Assembly: GCA_045611845.1 (NCBI GenBank)
Contig: JAZKXZ010000025.1
Span: 186,001 to 250,000, forward strand
Origin: Enterocola sp045611845
GTDB taxonomy: Bacteria; Bacteroidota; Bacteroidia; Bacteroidales; Paludibacteraceae
Direction of reading: 5' to 3'
DNA length: 64,000 nt
Below, in pieces: positions 24,583-34,391 of the stretch. The notes beneath the pieces were generated by a model that was not told where the DNA came from, searched no databases, and was given only the letters and a program-made list of their open reading frames with translations. The translations under genes were made by a program, and so were the position numbers. Every line of letters starts with the position of its first letter. Within the stretch, counting starts at the first letter, position 1.

Positions 24583-27534
24583 ATGCCTATAAAAGTATTA
24601 AAAGCATCTGCAGGGAGTGGTAAAACATACAGACTTACAAACGATTATGTGAAATTACTAAATTCTGGTTCTTCTCATAATCAGATACTTGCTGTGACCT
24701 TTACAAACAAGGCTACAGAGGAAATGAAGTCTCGTATTGTAAAGGAACTCAACGAACGAGCCAAGGAAAAAGATGACAAAGTGGCGCTTGAATACTTGAA
24801 GTCTATACTGCACGATTATTCTCATTTCAATATTTCTACTATAGATAAATTCTTTCAGAAGATAGTTCGTTCTATGTTTAGAGAACTAGGTTTAAGCGGA
24901 TTATATAATCTTGTTTTGGATAAAACCCAGCTTATAGAGGATTCTGTAGATGAAATGCGAATAAATCTAGATAAGTATGAGAATGCTTACGATTTGCTTT
25001 TAAAACATGCGTTGAGTAAGATGAGGGAGGGTGAGGATTGGTCTTTTGCAAAAGAGTTGAAGTCGCTTACAAAACTACTTTGGAAAGAAGAGTTTATGAA
25101 CTTAACTCAAGAGGAACGCGAATTATATACATACGACAATGTAAAAAAACTGTTTAATGAATGTATAACAAGAAAAGAGGAGATTCTTGCCGAATGGGCT
25201 GAATTGGCAGAAAAAGCAAAGAACTCTTTTGTTGCAGCAGGGCTTAACTTAGAGAAAGATTCTTCTAGAAAAGTGCTAACTCGTTTAGATTCTTTTATTA
25301 CAGGGAAGATAAATTTCTTTACAGAAACACAACAGGCAAACCTATCACTCGAAGGTGTGCTTACTAAAGCTAATTACTCTAAATTTGAAGCTAGGTTGAG
25401 AAATACAGGTTTCGATGTGGCTATAGAAGAGTTTGCAAATAGTTATAATAATAATTTGAATACTTATTATGCTACGCTTGCAGTGTCTTCTCATGCTATT
25501 TATCTGCCTATTATTGTGGAAATTCACTCACTCATAAGGGAAAGATTACAAGAAAGGAATGAGTTTTTGCTTTCGGAAATAAATCATTTGCTTGCAGGTA
25601 TGATAGGTGATAACGATGCTCCTTTTATCTACGAAAAGGTTGGCACTCAGATAAAAAACTATTTGTTGGATGAGTTTCAAGATACCTCTTCGATGCAGTG
25701 GAAAAACTTTATTCCGCTGGTGAGTGATTCAGTTTCCTATGGCAACGAGAACCTTGTGGTAGGAGATGTGAAGCAAAGTATTTATCGTTGGAGAAACTCC
25801 GATTGGAATATATTGGCACATAAAATTAAAGATGAATACAGGAGTAATTGTATAGAAGATACCTTGGAAGACAACTGGCGAAGTTTACGTGAGATAATCA
25901 ATTTTAATAATAGTTTCTTCCCAAATTTGGTAAACTTCTTGGCGGATGAAAACATAAAGAATGTGTATTCTGATGTGGTTCAAAAGATAAGTGTAGAAAG
26001 AAAATCGCCAGAAGGTGGGTATGTGAATTGGAAAGTGTGGAACGAAGTGCAAGGTGAGCAAGTAGATTTTCAGGAGGAGGAACTTAATGCTCTGTATCAT
26101 GATATAAAAGAAGTTTTGTCTAATGGATATAACTTAAATGATATAGGCATTTTGGTGAGAGATAAAAAGAAGGGCGTTTTAGTTTCTAAATATCTTTTAG
26201 AAAAAGGGATAAATGTAATTTCTTCGGAGAGTTTGCTCGTGTCTTCTTCAAACGATGTTAGACTCTTGGTATATCTTTTAAGAATGTTTGTAAACAAAGA
26301 TGATGTTGTTAATAAATTTGTTTTAGATAACTTACGAATACTTTCTCCTGAAGAGTCTGATGCAATATTGAAGGCTTCAAATCTGCCACTATTTGAACAA
26401 GTAGAAAAATATATTCAGATATTAAAATTAAATGAAGTAAAAGAATCTATTGTTTATGTTCAGGCATTTCAAGATTTGGTATTTGACTATAATCAAAAAC
26501 GTTCTTCTGATATTAACGGCTTCTTGTCTTGGTGGGAATTGGAAGGTAAAAATATTTCTATCGAGGGAGGAAGTGGAATAGATGCGGTAAATATTCTTAC
26601 TATTCATAAGTCTAAAGGTCTGGACTTTCATGCGATATTTGTGCCATTTTGTGAATGGCCTTTAAGTAAGAACGGTGAAATAAAATGGTTTAGAAACGAT
26701 GCCTCGGCATTTACAAATTATATACCATTATTGCCGCTTAAAATAAATAAGGAATTAGAAAAGACAAATTTTAAAGCAGAGTATGAAGAAGAAATGCTAT
26801 ATAAAAAGATAGATAACTTAAATCTTATTTATGTGGCACTTACTCGTGCGCGTGATGCTATGTATATTTATTCGGCACCAGGCACGGGCCATGAAGTTTA
26901 TAAATGGGTGTCACAGGTAATGAGTAAATACGTATGTGATGAGTTATCTGATGAAACTTTGTATAGAAGCTATTCTTTTGGAAAATTGGAGGCTCCTAAA
27001 AAAGAAAAGGAAGAAAAAAAGACTAAAACTGAGTCTTGTGAATGTGGTTATCCTTCTATAGATTATAACAACGTGGCTTCTAAAGTGAATTTAAGATTTC
27101 AGACAGAGTCTTCTTTGCGTCAGCACGAAGGTAATGTGCTTCACGGAATTTTGCAGTATGTTAAGACCAAAGATGATGTACCTAGAGCTATAAACAAGGC
27201 TGTGCGTATGGGCCTTATCTCGACCAAGGAAGTGGACTTAAAAACAGAACTAGATAATATTATTAATAATCCATTAACCTCTGAGTGGTTTGACGGCACT
27301 TATCAAACAGTATGGAACGAAAGGACTATAATATCTAAAGCACTTTATCGTCCAGACAGAATTATGGAAAAAGATGGGGAACTTCTAGTAGTGGATTATA
27401 AATTTGGTGAGCAAAACGATAAATATTTTGCCCAAATAAGAAACTACATTAAGCTCTTAAAGCAAATGGGTAAGTGGAAGAATGTGAGAGGGTGTTTGTA
27501 TTATCATAAGACAAGAACTGTCCAATGGGTATAA
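24583..27534 (+). CDS. UvrD-type helicase with C-terminal PD-(D/E)XK nuclease (AddA/RecB-like)
   Basis: 983-residue superfamily 1A helicase-nuclease for double-strand-break repair. Walker A is ASAGSGKT (8-15), motif II is LLDEFQD (Asp363-Glu364), and VALTRARDAMY is motif VI. The C-terminal part has RPDRIMEKDGELLVVDYK, the D-x(n)-D-x-K of the RecB-type nuclease. In Bacteroidetes this protein pairs with a second AddB-like subunit, not seen here. It follows SUI1 by 6 bases. A perfect terminator hairpin follows the stop. Confidence 0.9.
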   Translation: MPIKVLKASAGSGKTYRLTNDYVKLLNSGSSHNQILAVTFTNKATEEMKSRIVKELNERAKEKDDKVALEYLKSILHDYSHFNISTIDKFFQKIVRSMFRELGLSGLYNLVLDKTQLIEDSVDEMRINLDKYENAYDLLLKHALSKMREGEDWSFAKELKSLTKLLWKEEFMNLTQEERELYTYDNVKKLFNECITRKEEILAEWAELAEKAKNSFVAAGLNLEKDSSRKVLTRLDSFITGKINFFTETQQANLSLEGVLTKANYSKFEARLRNTGFDVAIEEFANSYNNNLNTYYATLAVSSHAIYLPIIVEIHSLIRERLQERNEFLLSEINHLLAGMIGDNDAPFIYEKVGTQIKNYLLDEFQDTSSMQWKNFIPLVSDSVSYGNENLVVGDVKQSIYRWRNSDWNILAHKIKDEYRSNCIEDTLEDNWRSLREIINFNNSFFPNLVNFLADENIKNVYSDVVQKISVERKSPEGGYVNWKVWNEVQGEQVDFQEEELNALYHDIKEVLSNGYNLNDIGILVRDKKKGVLVSKYLLEKGINVISSESLLVSSSNDVRLLVYLLRMFVNKDDVVNKFVLDNLRILSPEESDAILKASNLPLFEQVEKYIQILKLNEVKESIVYVQAFQDLVFDYNQKRSSDINGFLSWWELEGKNISIEGGSGIDAVNILTIHKSKGLDFHAIFVPFCEWPLSKNGEIKWFRNDASAFTNYIPLLPLKINKELEKTNFKAEYEEEMLYKKIDNLNLIYVALTRARDAMYIYSAPGTGHEVYKWVSQVMSKYVCDELSDETLYRSYSFGKLEAPKKEKEEKKTKTESCECGYPSIDYNNVASKVNLRFQTESSLRQHEGNVLHGILQYVKTKDDVPRAINKAVRMGLISTKEVDLKTELDNIINNPLTSEWFDGTYQTVWNERTIISKALYRPDRIMEKDGELLVVDYKFGEQNDKYFAQIRNYIKLLKQMGKWKNVRGCLYYHKTRTVQWV

Positions 27535-27579
27535 AATTATGAGTTGAGTTATATCTTTTTATTAGCCTAATAGAATATT

Positions 27580-27604
27580 AAAGCCCGACTTGTGGTCGGG
27601 CTTT
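27580..27604. terminator. Bidirectional terminator after the helicase-nuclease
   Basis: Perfect 10-base stem AAAGCCCGAC (27580-27589) / GTCGGGCTTT (27595-27604) between two convergent genes. Confidence 0.85.
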
Positions 27605-27609
27605 AATGT

Positions 27610-28275
27610 TTATTCGAAATCAAATACATATCCTACCGAAACAAAGAACCCATCAGTTTTTAGGTTGCTTCTGTGAGATTCTTCTCTCATAATGTTGAAT
27701 ACGCCTAAGTTGTAACCTGCTGTAAGTCTCGCTCCCATATATTCTGCACCTATGGCAAAGTGGATAAGGCAGTTGAATGGGTGAAGTGTATCTTTGAATA
27801 GGTTGTCGTCGTATTCATCTGCAAATTCTATACCATCAATTTTGTATGATAGTGTGGTTTGACTTCCAACACCAGCAGATAATATTGGACCTACTTCAAG
27901 AAGTAATGTTGCTTCTCTTACTGGAAGTTTGCCCACTGCGTAAATAGGTACTTGTAGGTAATAAAGTGTAATATCTTCTTTTGTGCTAAGAGTGTGGCCT
28001 TGACCATAAATACCTTTGTCTTGCAGAGAGAAACCATTCATAGCAAAACCAAAACCAGATTGAATGTCTAGGTAATCTTCTACAGCTTCGTATGTTACTG
28101 TAGGGGTGATACTAAATCCACTAATGTTGTTTACAACTTGAGTTTTACCATCGTATTTCCACATTGCACCTGTGTTTTCGTACGCCACATTAATGCCAAA
28201 TCCCCATTGTGAGAATACTGGTAGAGAAATTAGCAATAGTGCTGACAATGTTATAATTCTATAAAATATTTTCAT
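27610..28275 (-). CDS. Porin-family outer-membrane beta-barrel protein
   Basis: 221 residues. Signal peptide MKIFYRIITLSALLLISLPVFS, then a PorT/OmpW-like eight-strand pattern (WGFGINVAYE, YLDIQSGFGFAM, LTAGYNLGVF, and a C-terminal FVSVGYVFDF that ends in an aromatic pair). This is the common outer-membrane beta-barrel family of Bacteroidetes; a transport role is not shown. A TATCTTTG-like -7 box (28294-28301, minus strand) lies upstream. It is divergent from cysK. Confidence 0.8.
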   Translation of the reverse strand: MKIFYRIITLSALLLISLPVFSQWGFGINVAYENTGAMWKYDGKTQVVNNISGFSITPTVTYEAVEDYLDIQSGFGFAMNGFSLQDKGIYGQGHTLSTKEDITLYYLQVPIYAVGKLPVREATLLLEVGPILSAGVGSQTTLSYKIDGIEFADEYDDNLFKDTLHPFNCLIHFAIGAEYMGARLTAGYNLGVFNIMREESHRSNLKTDGFFVSVGYVFDFE

Positions 28276-28363
28276 AAGTTAAAGTATATGGCACAAAGAT
28301 AGTATATTTAGGCAAATAAAAATTATTTTTTTAATATCTTTGTGTGGTTAAATACAATAAGTT

Positions 28364-29290
28364 ATGAAAATTGCATCAGAAATTTTAGAATTGGTAGGAA
28401 AAACTCCCTTGTTGGAACTATCTAGATATTCTAAAAACAAAGGTTGTTTAGCTCGTGTTATTGCAAAGTTGGAATATTTTAATCCAGCTGGCAGTGTGAA
28501 AGACCGTGTGGCATTGAATATGGTGGAGCAGGCAGAAAAAGATGGAATTTTGTGTGCCGGAGCAACAATTATTGAACCAACAAGTGGAAATACTGGTGTG
28601 GGACTTGCTATGGTGTGTGCTGTGAAAGGTTATAATTTAATCTTAACTATGCCAGAAACTATGAGTGTGGAACGCCAAAAACTTCTTAAAGCATACGGAG
28701 CTAGAATAGAACTTACTCCTGGTGCAGAAGGAATGCAAGGTGCTATTAATAAGGCGATTGAATTGCGTGATTCTATTTCTAGTGCTGTGATTTTGCAACA
28801 ATTTGAAAACCTAGCAAACCCTGATGCTCATTATAAAACCACTGCTCGTGAGATTATTGAAGCTACCGATGGCAAGATAGATGTGTTTGTATCTGCTGTG
28901 GGGACTGGTGGAACAATCTCTGGTACAGCAAAGGCATTAAAGGAATTTAATCCTAATATTTACGTGGTGGCAGTGGAGCCTGCTGAGTCGCCTGTGCTTT
29001 CTGGAGGTGAAAAGGGACCTCACAAAATACAAGGCATTGGTGCTGGTTTTGTTCCTGCTATTTATGATGCCTCTGTGGTAGATGAGGTGGTAACTGTTTC
29101 TGGTGATGATGCTATGCAAGCATCTCGTGAAATTGCTCGCACAGAGGGCGTGCTTGTTGGTATTTCTTCTGGAGCTGCGGCGTGTGTTGCCTCTAGAATA
29201 GCAATGCGAGAAGAGTTTGTCGGAAAGAATGTTGTGTGTATTCTTCCGGATACGGGGGAGAGGTATCTTTCAACGGAGCTTTATGTTTAA
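28364..29290 (+). CDS. cysK: Cysteine synthase A (O-acetylserine sulfhydrylase)
   Basis: PLP enzyme that makes cysteine from O-acetylserine and sulfide. The 308 residues show the PLP lysine motif PAGSVKDRV, the substrate loop TSGNTGVGLA, the phosphate-binding GTGGTISG, and GISSGAAACVA near the end. Full length for the family. TATCTTTG at 28335-28342 gives a leader of about 18 bases. No serine acetyltransferase is next to it, but metH and metF follow on the same strand, giving a sulfur amino-acid cluster. Confidence 0.96.
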   Translation: MKIASEILELVGKTPLLELSRYSKNKGCLARVIAKLEYFNPAGSVKDRVALNMVEQAEKDGILCAGATIIEPTSGNTGVGLAMVCAVKGYNLILTMPETMSVERQKLLKAYGARIELTPGAEGMQGAINKAIELRDSISSAVILQQFENLANPDAHYKTTAREIIEATDGKIDVFVSAVGTGGTISGTAKALKEFNPNIYVVAVEPAESPVLSGGEKGPHKIQGIGAGFVPAIYDASVVDEVVTVSGDDAMQASREIARTEGVLVGISSGAAACVASRIAMREEFVGKNVVCILPDTGERYLSTELYV

Positions 29291-29479
29291 TTTTATATTT
29301 TCGATGCAAAAATTTTACACTTCGCGCTCTTCGCGGGATTTTATTCATTATTGACTACAAAAGCTAAACTCGTTTCACTCAAACAACGCTTTTGCTTAAC
29401 GTCACTAATTTCATAAAATCTATTTCCGCTCATCACGAGGCGTTCAAATTTTTCATCGAAAACATTTATATTAACGATT

Positions 29480-32400
29480 ATGTCAATATCAACAATATTA
29501 AAACAAAAACAACTAATCCTTGATGGTGCCATGGGTACAATGTTGCCAAAGGTAGAAGGCACGGAAGAGGAAAAGGTAAGAAAAATCCACAAAATGTATG
29601 TGGATGCAGGGGCTGACTTTATTACAACAAGCACCTTTACCGACAATGCTCTTGAAAATATCGAGGAGCACAGCACTCGTTTTGTGAAGATTGCAAGAGA
29701 GGTGGCAGATGAGGCAGTCAGAAAGGTTTATGTTTTAGGTAGTGTAGGACCTGCAAGTTTTAGTCTTACTATGCAAGAAGATGCTTCGTTCGACGTACTT
29801 CAGACAGCATACAAACGTCAGATTAAAGCTATGGCAGAGGCTGGTGTTGATGCACTTATTTTTGAGACATTTTTTGATGCACTAAATATAAAAGCTGCCC
29901 TTACTGCAGCGGCAGAGGTGGCTCCACAGTTGGAATGTTTGCTTTCTGTTACGCTTGAAAAAAGTGGTAGACTTCTAAGTGGACAAACACTTGAGGCTCT
30001 TATTGCCACTGTGTCGCCATTTAATATTATAAGTTTAGGTTTAAATTGTTCCTTCGGAGCAAAAGATATGACCCCTTATCTGAATGTATTGGCGGAAAAG
30101 TCGCCATTCTACCTAAGTGCTTATCCAAACGCTGGACTTCCAAATGCGCTTGGCGAATACGATGAAACGCCAGATGATATGGCAAGAGATTTGGCAGAGA
30201 TATTCCCAAAACTAAATATTATTGGTGGTTGTTGTGGTACCACGCCTGAGCATATTGCCAGATTGGTAGAAATGCGTGGGGTGAATACTTCGGCAGTGAG
30301 AGTGCCAGCAGTGAAAGAAAAAGCATTTGACTTAAGCGGTTTGGAACCTCTTCAGGCAGAAGACTTTATTGCAGTGGGCGAAAGAACAAATGTGGCAGGC
30401 TCTAAGAAATTTGCTCGCCTTATAGCATCGGCAGAATACGATGAAGCACTACAAATAGCACGCAAACAAGTAGAGGCAGGAGCAAAAGTGATAGACGTGT
30501 GTATGGATGATGCCATGCTAGATGCAAAGGCTTGTATGGCTAATTTCCTTTACCTTATGGGTACAGACCCTGCCATAGCACGTGTGCCAGTAATGATAGA
30601 CTCTTCGCATTGGGATGTGCTTGCCGAAGGTTTAAAAAATGTGCAAGGTAAGGCAATTGTAAACTCAATTTCGCTTAAAGAAGGCGAAGACGTTTTCTTG
30701 AAGCGTGCTGAATATATCAAACATTATGGCGCAGCTGTGGTGGTGATGGCCTTTGACGAAAAAGGTCAGGCAGATACATATGAAAGACGTGTGGAGATTT
30801 GCTCTCGTGCGTATAAACTACTTACAGAAAAGGCTGCATTTCCTGCTGAAGATATAGTTTTCGACCCAAATATCTTGACTATTGCTACAGGGCTTAAGGA
30901 GCACAACAATTACGCAGTAGATTTTATTGAAACTGTTCGTTATATAAAAGAGAACTTACCATACGCAAAATGTAGCGGTGGTGTAAGTAATTTGTCGTTT
31001 GCCTTTAGAGGAAATAATCCTCTTCGTGAAGCCATGCACGCTGTTTTCTTAAGCGAAGCGCGAAAGGCGGGTCTTGATATGGCGATAATTAATCCTTCTA
31101 CTCTTATAAATGTAAGTGAGTTGGATTGTGAATTAAAAGACAAAATAACTAACTTAGTTTTGAATAAATCTGAAGATGCGGCAGAACTTCTTATGGATTT
31201 TGTTCAAGAAAATGGGGTTTCAAAAGCAGAAAAGGCTACGCAAAACACTCAAATAGAGGCAAAAACAGCTGAAGAAAGACTAGTAAATGCCTTGATTACT
31301 GCAGATATATCTACTTTAAATGCTGATGTAATAGAACTTTTAAGTAAGTTTACTCCGCTAGAAATAGTAGAAAATGTGTTAATGAAAGGTATGAATGTGG
31401 TGGGTGAACGCTTCGGTGCGGGTCAAATGTTTTTGCCACAAGTAGTGAAAACTGCCCAAACTATGAAAAAGGCAGTGGAAATACTTACTCCTTATATGAG
31501 TGCTGATTCTACACTTACTACCTCTAAACCAAAAGTGATTATTGCCACAGTAAAGGGCGACGTACACGATATTGGTAAAAATATTGTGGGAGTGGTGCTT
31601 TCTTGCAATGGTTATGAGGTGATAGACTTAGGTGTGATGGTGGAAAAAGAAACCATTATCGATGCTGTGCAAAAAGAAAACCCATGTGCACTTTGCCTTA
31701 GTGGGCTTATTTCTCCATCGCTCACTCAAATGGAAGAAGTGGCCAAGGAACTAGAAAAAATAGGTTCTAAAGTACCTTTGATCGTGGGCGGAGCAACAAC
31801 TTCACTTAAACACACAGCAATAAAAATAGATCCACTTTATTCTGGAGTAGTGCTACATTCAAATGATGCATCAGAAAATGTGCGTCTGGTAAATTCTCTA
31901 AAGAAAGAGCCAAAACTTGTAGCACTTTATAAAAACATGTATGCTGAAATTCGTGAAAATGCACTTAAATCTCAACCACAGGCTCACGAAAATAGAGAGA
32001 CTGTAGATTGGGCAAACGAAGAAATTAAATCATTCAATCCACTTAATGTGGTGGTGGAAAGTGTGCCACCGATGAGCGAACTTGAAAACAATATAAACTG
32101 GAAGGCATATTTTGCTGCATGGCAGGTGAAAGGAGAATGGGCCGAAAAAGTAAAATCCGACTTACTTACATTGCTTGAAGAACTACAGGAAAAAGATAAT
32201 TGGACTTATAAAGCTGTATATAAAGTAGTTGATGCACATTCGGATGGCGATAATATCATCTTAGCAAATCACAAGTGTGAATGTTGTCACGGCAAAATCC
32301 TACCTTTGAAGCGAGAATCTGAAAAATCTGCTTGTCTTTCAGATTTCGTATCGCCAGAAAAAGACTACGTAGGTGTGTTTGCTGCGTCTGTGAATGTGGA

Positions 32401-32710
32401 AAATATCTTAACTACATTGCGCGGCGAGGGCAGAGAGTACGATGCAATGCTACTTCAACTGTTTGCCGATAGGCTTGCTGAAGCACTTTCTGTTTGGCAA
32501 TATGAGAAGGTAAAACAGCAGTGGGGAGTGGAGAATATGATTCGTCCTGCTGTGGGATATTCATGTCTTCCAAACCACAATTTTAAACAAGATTTATTAG
32601 AACTTTTAGAAAATAAAATAGATATAACACTTACAGAAACTGGTGCAATGATGCCAGTATCTTCTGTTTGTGGACTTTATATTAGTAATTCTAAAGCAAA
32701 ATACTTTTAG
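29480..32710 (+). CDS. metH: Cobalamin-dependent methionine synthase
   Basis: Moves a methyl group from methyl-tetrahydrofolate via cobalamin to homocysteine. 1076 residues with all four modules: homocysteine domain (1-~275, with LILDGAMGT, LNCS and GGCCGT zinc cysteines); pterin domain (~300-560, FIAVGERTNVAGSKKF); cap and B12 domain (~590-820, DVHDIGKNIV with Asp694 and His696); and activation domain (~830-1076, with RPAVGYSCLPNH). It is about 150 residues shorter than typical MetH; the RGERF...NDLLSLTQP segment of the homocysteine domain is missing. No cobalamin riboswitch was recognised in the 189-base gap upstream. metF follows after 2 bases. Confidence 0.95.
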   Translation: MSISTILKQKQLILDGAMGTMLPKVEGTEEEKVRKIHKMYVDAGADFITTSTFTDNALENIEEHSTRFVKIAREVADEAVRKVYVLGSVGPASFSLTMQEDASFDVLQTAYKRQIKAMAEAGVDALIFETFFDALNIKAALTAAAEVAPQLECLLSVTLEKSGRLLSGQTLEALIATVSPFNIISLGLNCSFGAKDMTPYLNVLAEKSPFYLSAYPNAGLPNALGEYDETPDDMARDLAEIFPKLNIIGGCCGTTPEHIARLVEMRGVNTSAVRVPAVKEKAFDLSGLEPLQAEDFIAVGERTNVAGSKKFARLIASAEYDEALQIARKQVEAGAKVIDVCMDDAMLDAKACMANFLYLMGTDPAIARVPVMIDSSHWDVLAEGLKNVQGKAIVNSISLKEGEDVFLKRAEYIKHYGAAVVVMAFDEKGQADTYERRVEICSRAYKLLTEKAAFPAEDIVFDPNILTIATGLKEHNNYAVDFIETVRYIKENLPYAKCSGGVSNLSFAFRGNNPLREAMHAVFLSEARKAGLDMAIINPSTLINVSELDCELKDKITNLVLNKSEDAAELLMDFVQENGVSKAEKATQNTQIEAKTAEERLVNALITADISTLNADVIELLSKFTPLEIVENVLMKGMNVVGERFGAGQMFLPQVVKTAQTMKKAVEILTPYMSADSTLTTSKPKVIIATVKGDVHDIGKNIVGVVLSCNGYEVIDLGVMVEKETIIDAVQKENPCALCLSGLISPSLTQMEEVAKELEKIGSKVPLIVGGATTSLKHTAIKIDPLYSGVVLHSNDASENVRLVNSLKKEPKLVALYKNMYAEIRENALKSQPQAHENRETVDWANEEIKSFNPLNVVVESVPPMSELENNINWKAYFAAWQVKGEWAEKVKSDLLTLLEELQEKDNWTYKAVYKVVDAHSDGDNIILANHKCECCHGKILPLKRESEKSACLSDFVSPEKDYVGVFAASVNVENILTTLRGEGREYDAMLLQLFADRLAEALSVWQYEKVKQQWGVENMIRPAVGYSCLPNHNFKQDLLELLENKIDITLTETGAMMPVSSVCGLYISNSKAKYF

Positions 32711-32712
32711 AG

Positions 32713-33666
32713 ATGAACGTATCAGAACTTTTAAAAAACACAGATAAAACACTTTTCTCTTTTGAAGTGTTGCCACCGCTAAAGGGTCGTGGCATTGATG
32801 CTATTTATCAAACTATCGATTCGCTTCTGGAGTTTAATCCTGCGTATATCAACATTACTTCTCATGCTGCCGACGAGCAATATAGACAAAATGCCGATGG
32901 CACTTTCGACAAGGTGATGATACATAAACGCCCAAGTACAGTGGCTTCTGCGGCGGCTATCAAGTATAAATATAATATAGAGGTGGTGCCACATATTATA
33001 TGTAGTGGACTAAATGCAGAGGAAATCGAGAATATTCTTATCGACTTAGACTTCCTAGACTTACACAACCTATTTGTACTTCGTGGCGACCCACAAAAAG
33101 GACTTCGTCGTTTTGTGCCAAAGGCTGGCGGACACGAACACACTACCGAACTAATGGAGCAAATCAATAAAATGAATAGTGGGGTGTATTCAGATGAAAG
33201 TATTAAAAACTCTGTGGCAACTCACTTTACAATGGGTGTGGCAGGTTATCCAGAAAAACACCTTGAAGCTCCAAATATGGAAACAGATTTGTTTTATCTA
33301 AAAGAAAAAGTGCGTCTTGGTGCAAAATATGTGGTAACCCAACTTTTCTTTGATAACCAAAAATATTTCGACTTTGTGCGTATGTGTCGCGCAGAGGGAA
33401 TAGATGTGCCTATCGTGCCAGGCCTTAAACCAATTTCTGGTCTAAACGATATTAAACTACTTCCTCAAACCTTCAATATAGACATCCCAGAAGATTTAGT
33501 GAAGGCGTTAGCAAACTGCAAATCAAACGAAGAGGCACGCGCAGTAGGTGTTGAATGGGCAATTGCCCAATCTAAAGAGTTAATGAAGTTTGGAGTACCA
33601 GCACTTCACTTCTACACACTAGGTCAAGCTGCAAGTGTGAGAAAAATCTGCAGTGAGGTGTTTTAA
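32713..33666 (+). CDS. metF: Methylenetetrahydrofolate reductase
   Basis: FAD enzyme that makes 5-methyl-THF, the methyl donor used by the MetH encoded just upstream. 317 residues form one TIM barrel, with FSFEVLPP at the start, FVLRGDPQKG in the middle (the usual D after RG), and QLFFDNQKYFDF and PGLKPIS near the end. The 2-base gap after metH implies a translationally linked pair. Transcripts may run on into the antisense of the next gene, where a hairpin at 34349-34369 lies before holA. Confidence 0.96.
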   Translation: MNVSELLKNTDKTLFSFEVLPPLKGRGIDAIYQTIDSLLEFNPAYINITSHAADEQYRQNADGTFDKVMIHKRPSTVASAAAIKYKYNIEVVPHIICSGLNAEEIENILIDLDFLDLHNLFVLRGDPQKGLRRFVPKAGGHEHTTELMEQINKMNSGVYSDESIKNSVATHFTMGVAGYPEKHLEAPNMETDLFYLKEKVRLGAKYVVTQLFFDNQKYFDFVRMCRAEGIDVPIVPGLKPISGLNDIKLLPQTFNIDIPEDLVKALANCKSNEEARAVGVEWAIAQSKELMKFGVPALHFYTLGQAASVRKICSEVF

Positions 33667-33678
33667 TAATGCGCGCAC

Positions 33679-33698
33679 GGTTGCTGAGCCTGTCGAAG
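33679..33698 (+). repeat. REP-like 20-mer, copy after metF
   Basis: GGTTGCTGAGCCTGTCGAAG, matching the copies at 7988-8007 (minus) and 38219-38238. It lies 12 bases after the metF stop. Confidence 0.75.
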
Positions 33699-33717
33699 CA
33701 TTGTCCGTTTTTTGAAC

Positions 33718-34110
33718 CTATAAAGAGTCCCAATCGGGAATGTCTGGCAAAAATTGGTAAGAGAGGTCGGTGTAGTTGATGTGGCAGCAAATGATTTGGT
33801 TGCCGTTGCAAAGAATAATGTATGGCACGTGTAGGCGAGTGTTGTAGCGCAAAGCCTGATTGACAACCTCTTGAGTGATATTTACAGTGGGAGCTTTGTA
33901 TTCGATAAGGATACGAGGCTCTCCTTTTTTATATACAATAGTGTCGCAGCGTTGTTGCAATCCGTTGATGTTGAGCGTACATTCGTTGGCAATTGCAACC
34001 GTTGGGTATTGTTTTTCACCTGTGAGGTATGCACAAAACCATTGACGCACCTTCTCCTCTGGTGTGGCAGCTACATATTTACGGCGGTATGGGTCGAAGA
34101 TTTTTTCCAT
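33718..34110 (-). CDS. HsdR N-terminal-like (PD-(D/E)XK) protein
   Basis: 130 residues matching only the N-terminal nuclease-like domain of type I restriction R subunits: EEKVRQWFCAYL, then CDTIVYKKGEPRILIEYKAP with the D and ExK of the active site. No helicase or HsdS/HsdM partner is present. Stand-alone copies next to holA are, to my recollection, common in Bacteroidales, so this is probably a resident gene rather than a broken restriction system. ATG at 34110; the longer in-frame start (34161) runs through the promoter and a dispersed repeat. Confidence 0.85.
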   Translation of the reverse strand: MEKIFDPYRRKYVAATPEEKVRQWFCAYLTGEKQYPTVAIANECTLNINGLQQRCDTIVYKKGEPRILIEYKAPTVNITQEVVNQALRYNTRLHVPYIILCNGNQIICCHINYTDLSYQFLPDIPDWDSL

Positions 34111-34116
34111 ATTTTG

Positions 34117-34124
34117 CAAATATA
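34117..34124 (-). promoter_or_regulatory. -7 element of the HsdR_N gene, almost abutting the start codon
   Basis: Minus-strand TATATTTG at 34124-34117; the ATG begins at 34110. Transcription would begin only a few bases before or at the ATG, so the message may be leaderless. Confidence 0.5.
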
Positions 34125-34134
34125 GAAAAAAGTT

Positions 34135-34219
34135 AGGAATTTTTGTGCAAACCGAGTGCAAATAAGTTTACTTAATTTGCCGAGGTGCAGCCAAAAATCA
34201 CGAGCGTAGCGAGTAACTT
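34135..34219. repeat. Dispersed 85-base intergenic repeat, copy 2
   Basis: Same length and almost the same sequence as 5181-5265. Here it is followed by further GAGCRAGAGCA-type short repeats up to about 34335. Confidence 0.75.
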
Positions 34220-34348
34220 GAGCAGCGAGAGCAAAGATAAGCTTGCTTAAGCTTTGCCGAATGTTGCGATTAAGTGAGAGCAGAAGCAAAATTTATTTTG
34301 ATTATGCCGAACGAGAGCAACTTCAGCGAAGCTAACGTGAAAAAAATC

Positions 34349-34380
34349 ACGTAATGCGAAGCATTGCGTAATTTTTTATT
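34349..34380 (+). terminator. Terminator-like hairpin upstream of holA
   Basis: ACGTAATGC (34349-34357), loop GAA, GCATTGCGT (34361-34369), with one G-U pair, then AATTTTTTATT. It could stop read-through from metF before the holA promoter. Confidence 0.55.
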
Positions 34381-34387
34381 ATATTTG
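34380..34387 (+). promoter_or_regulatory. -7 element of holA, 4 bases from the start codon
   Basis: TATATTTG then CATT and the ATG at 34392. No clear TTG at -33. The short distance suggests a leaderless holA message. Confidence 0.5.
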
Positions 34388-34391
34388 CATT

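Noticed and set aside
29291..29479. Cobalamin or SAM riboswitch upstream of metH
   Set aside because: No GCCACTG-type box or matching stems seen by eye.
33718..34110. Broken type I restriction system
   Set aside because: The gene is complete as a small HsdR_N protein, with a promoter and a start in the normal place; no fragments of helicase, HsdM or HsdS are around it.
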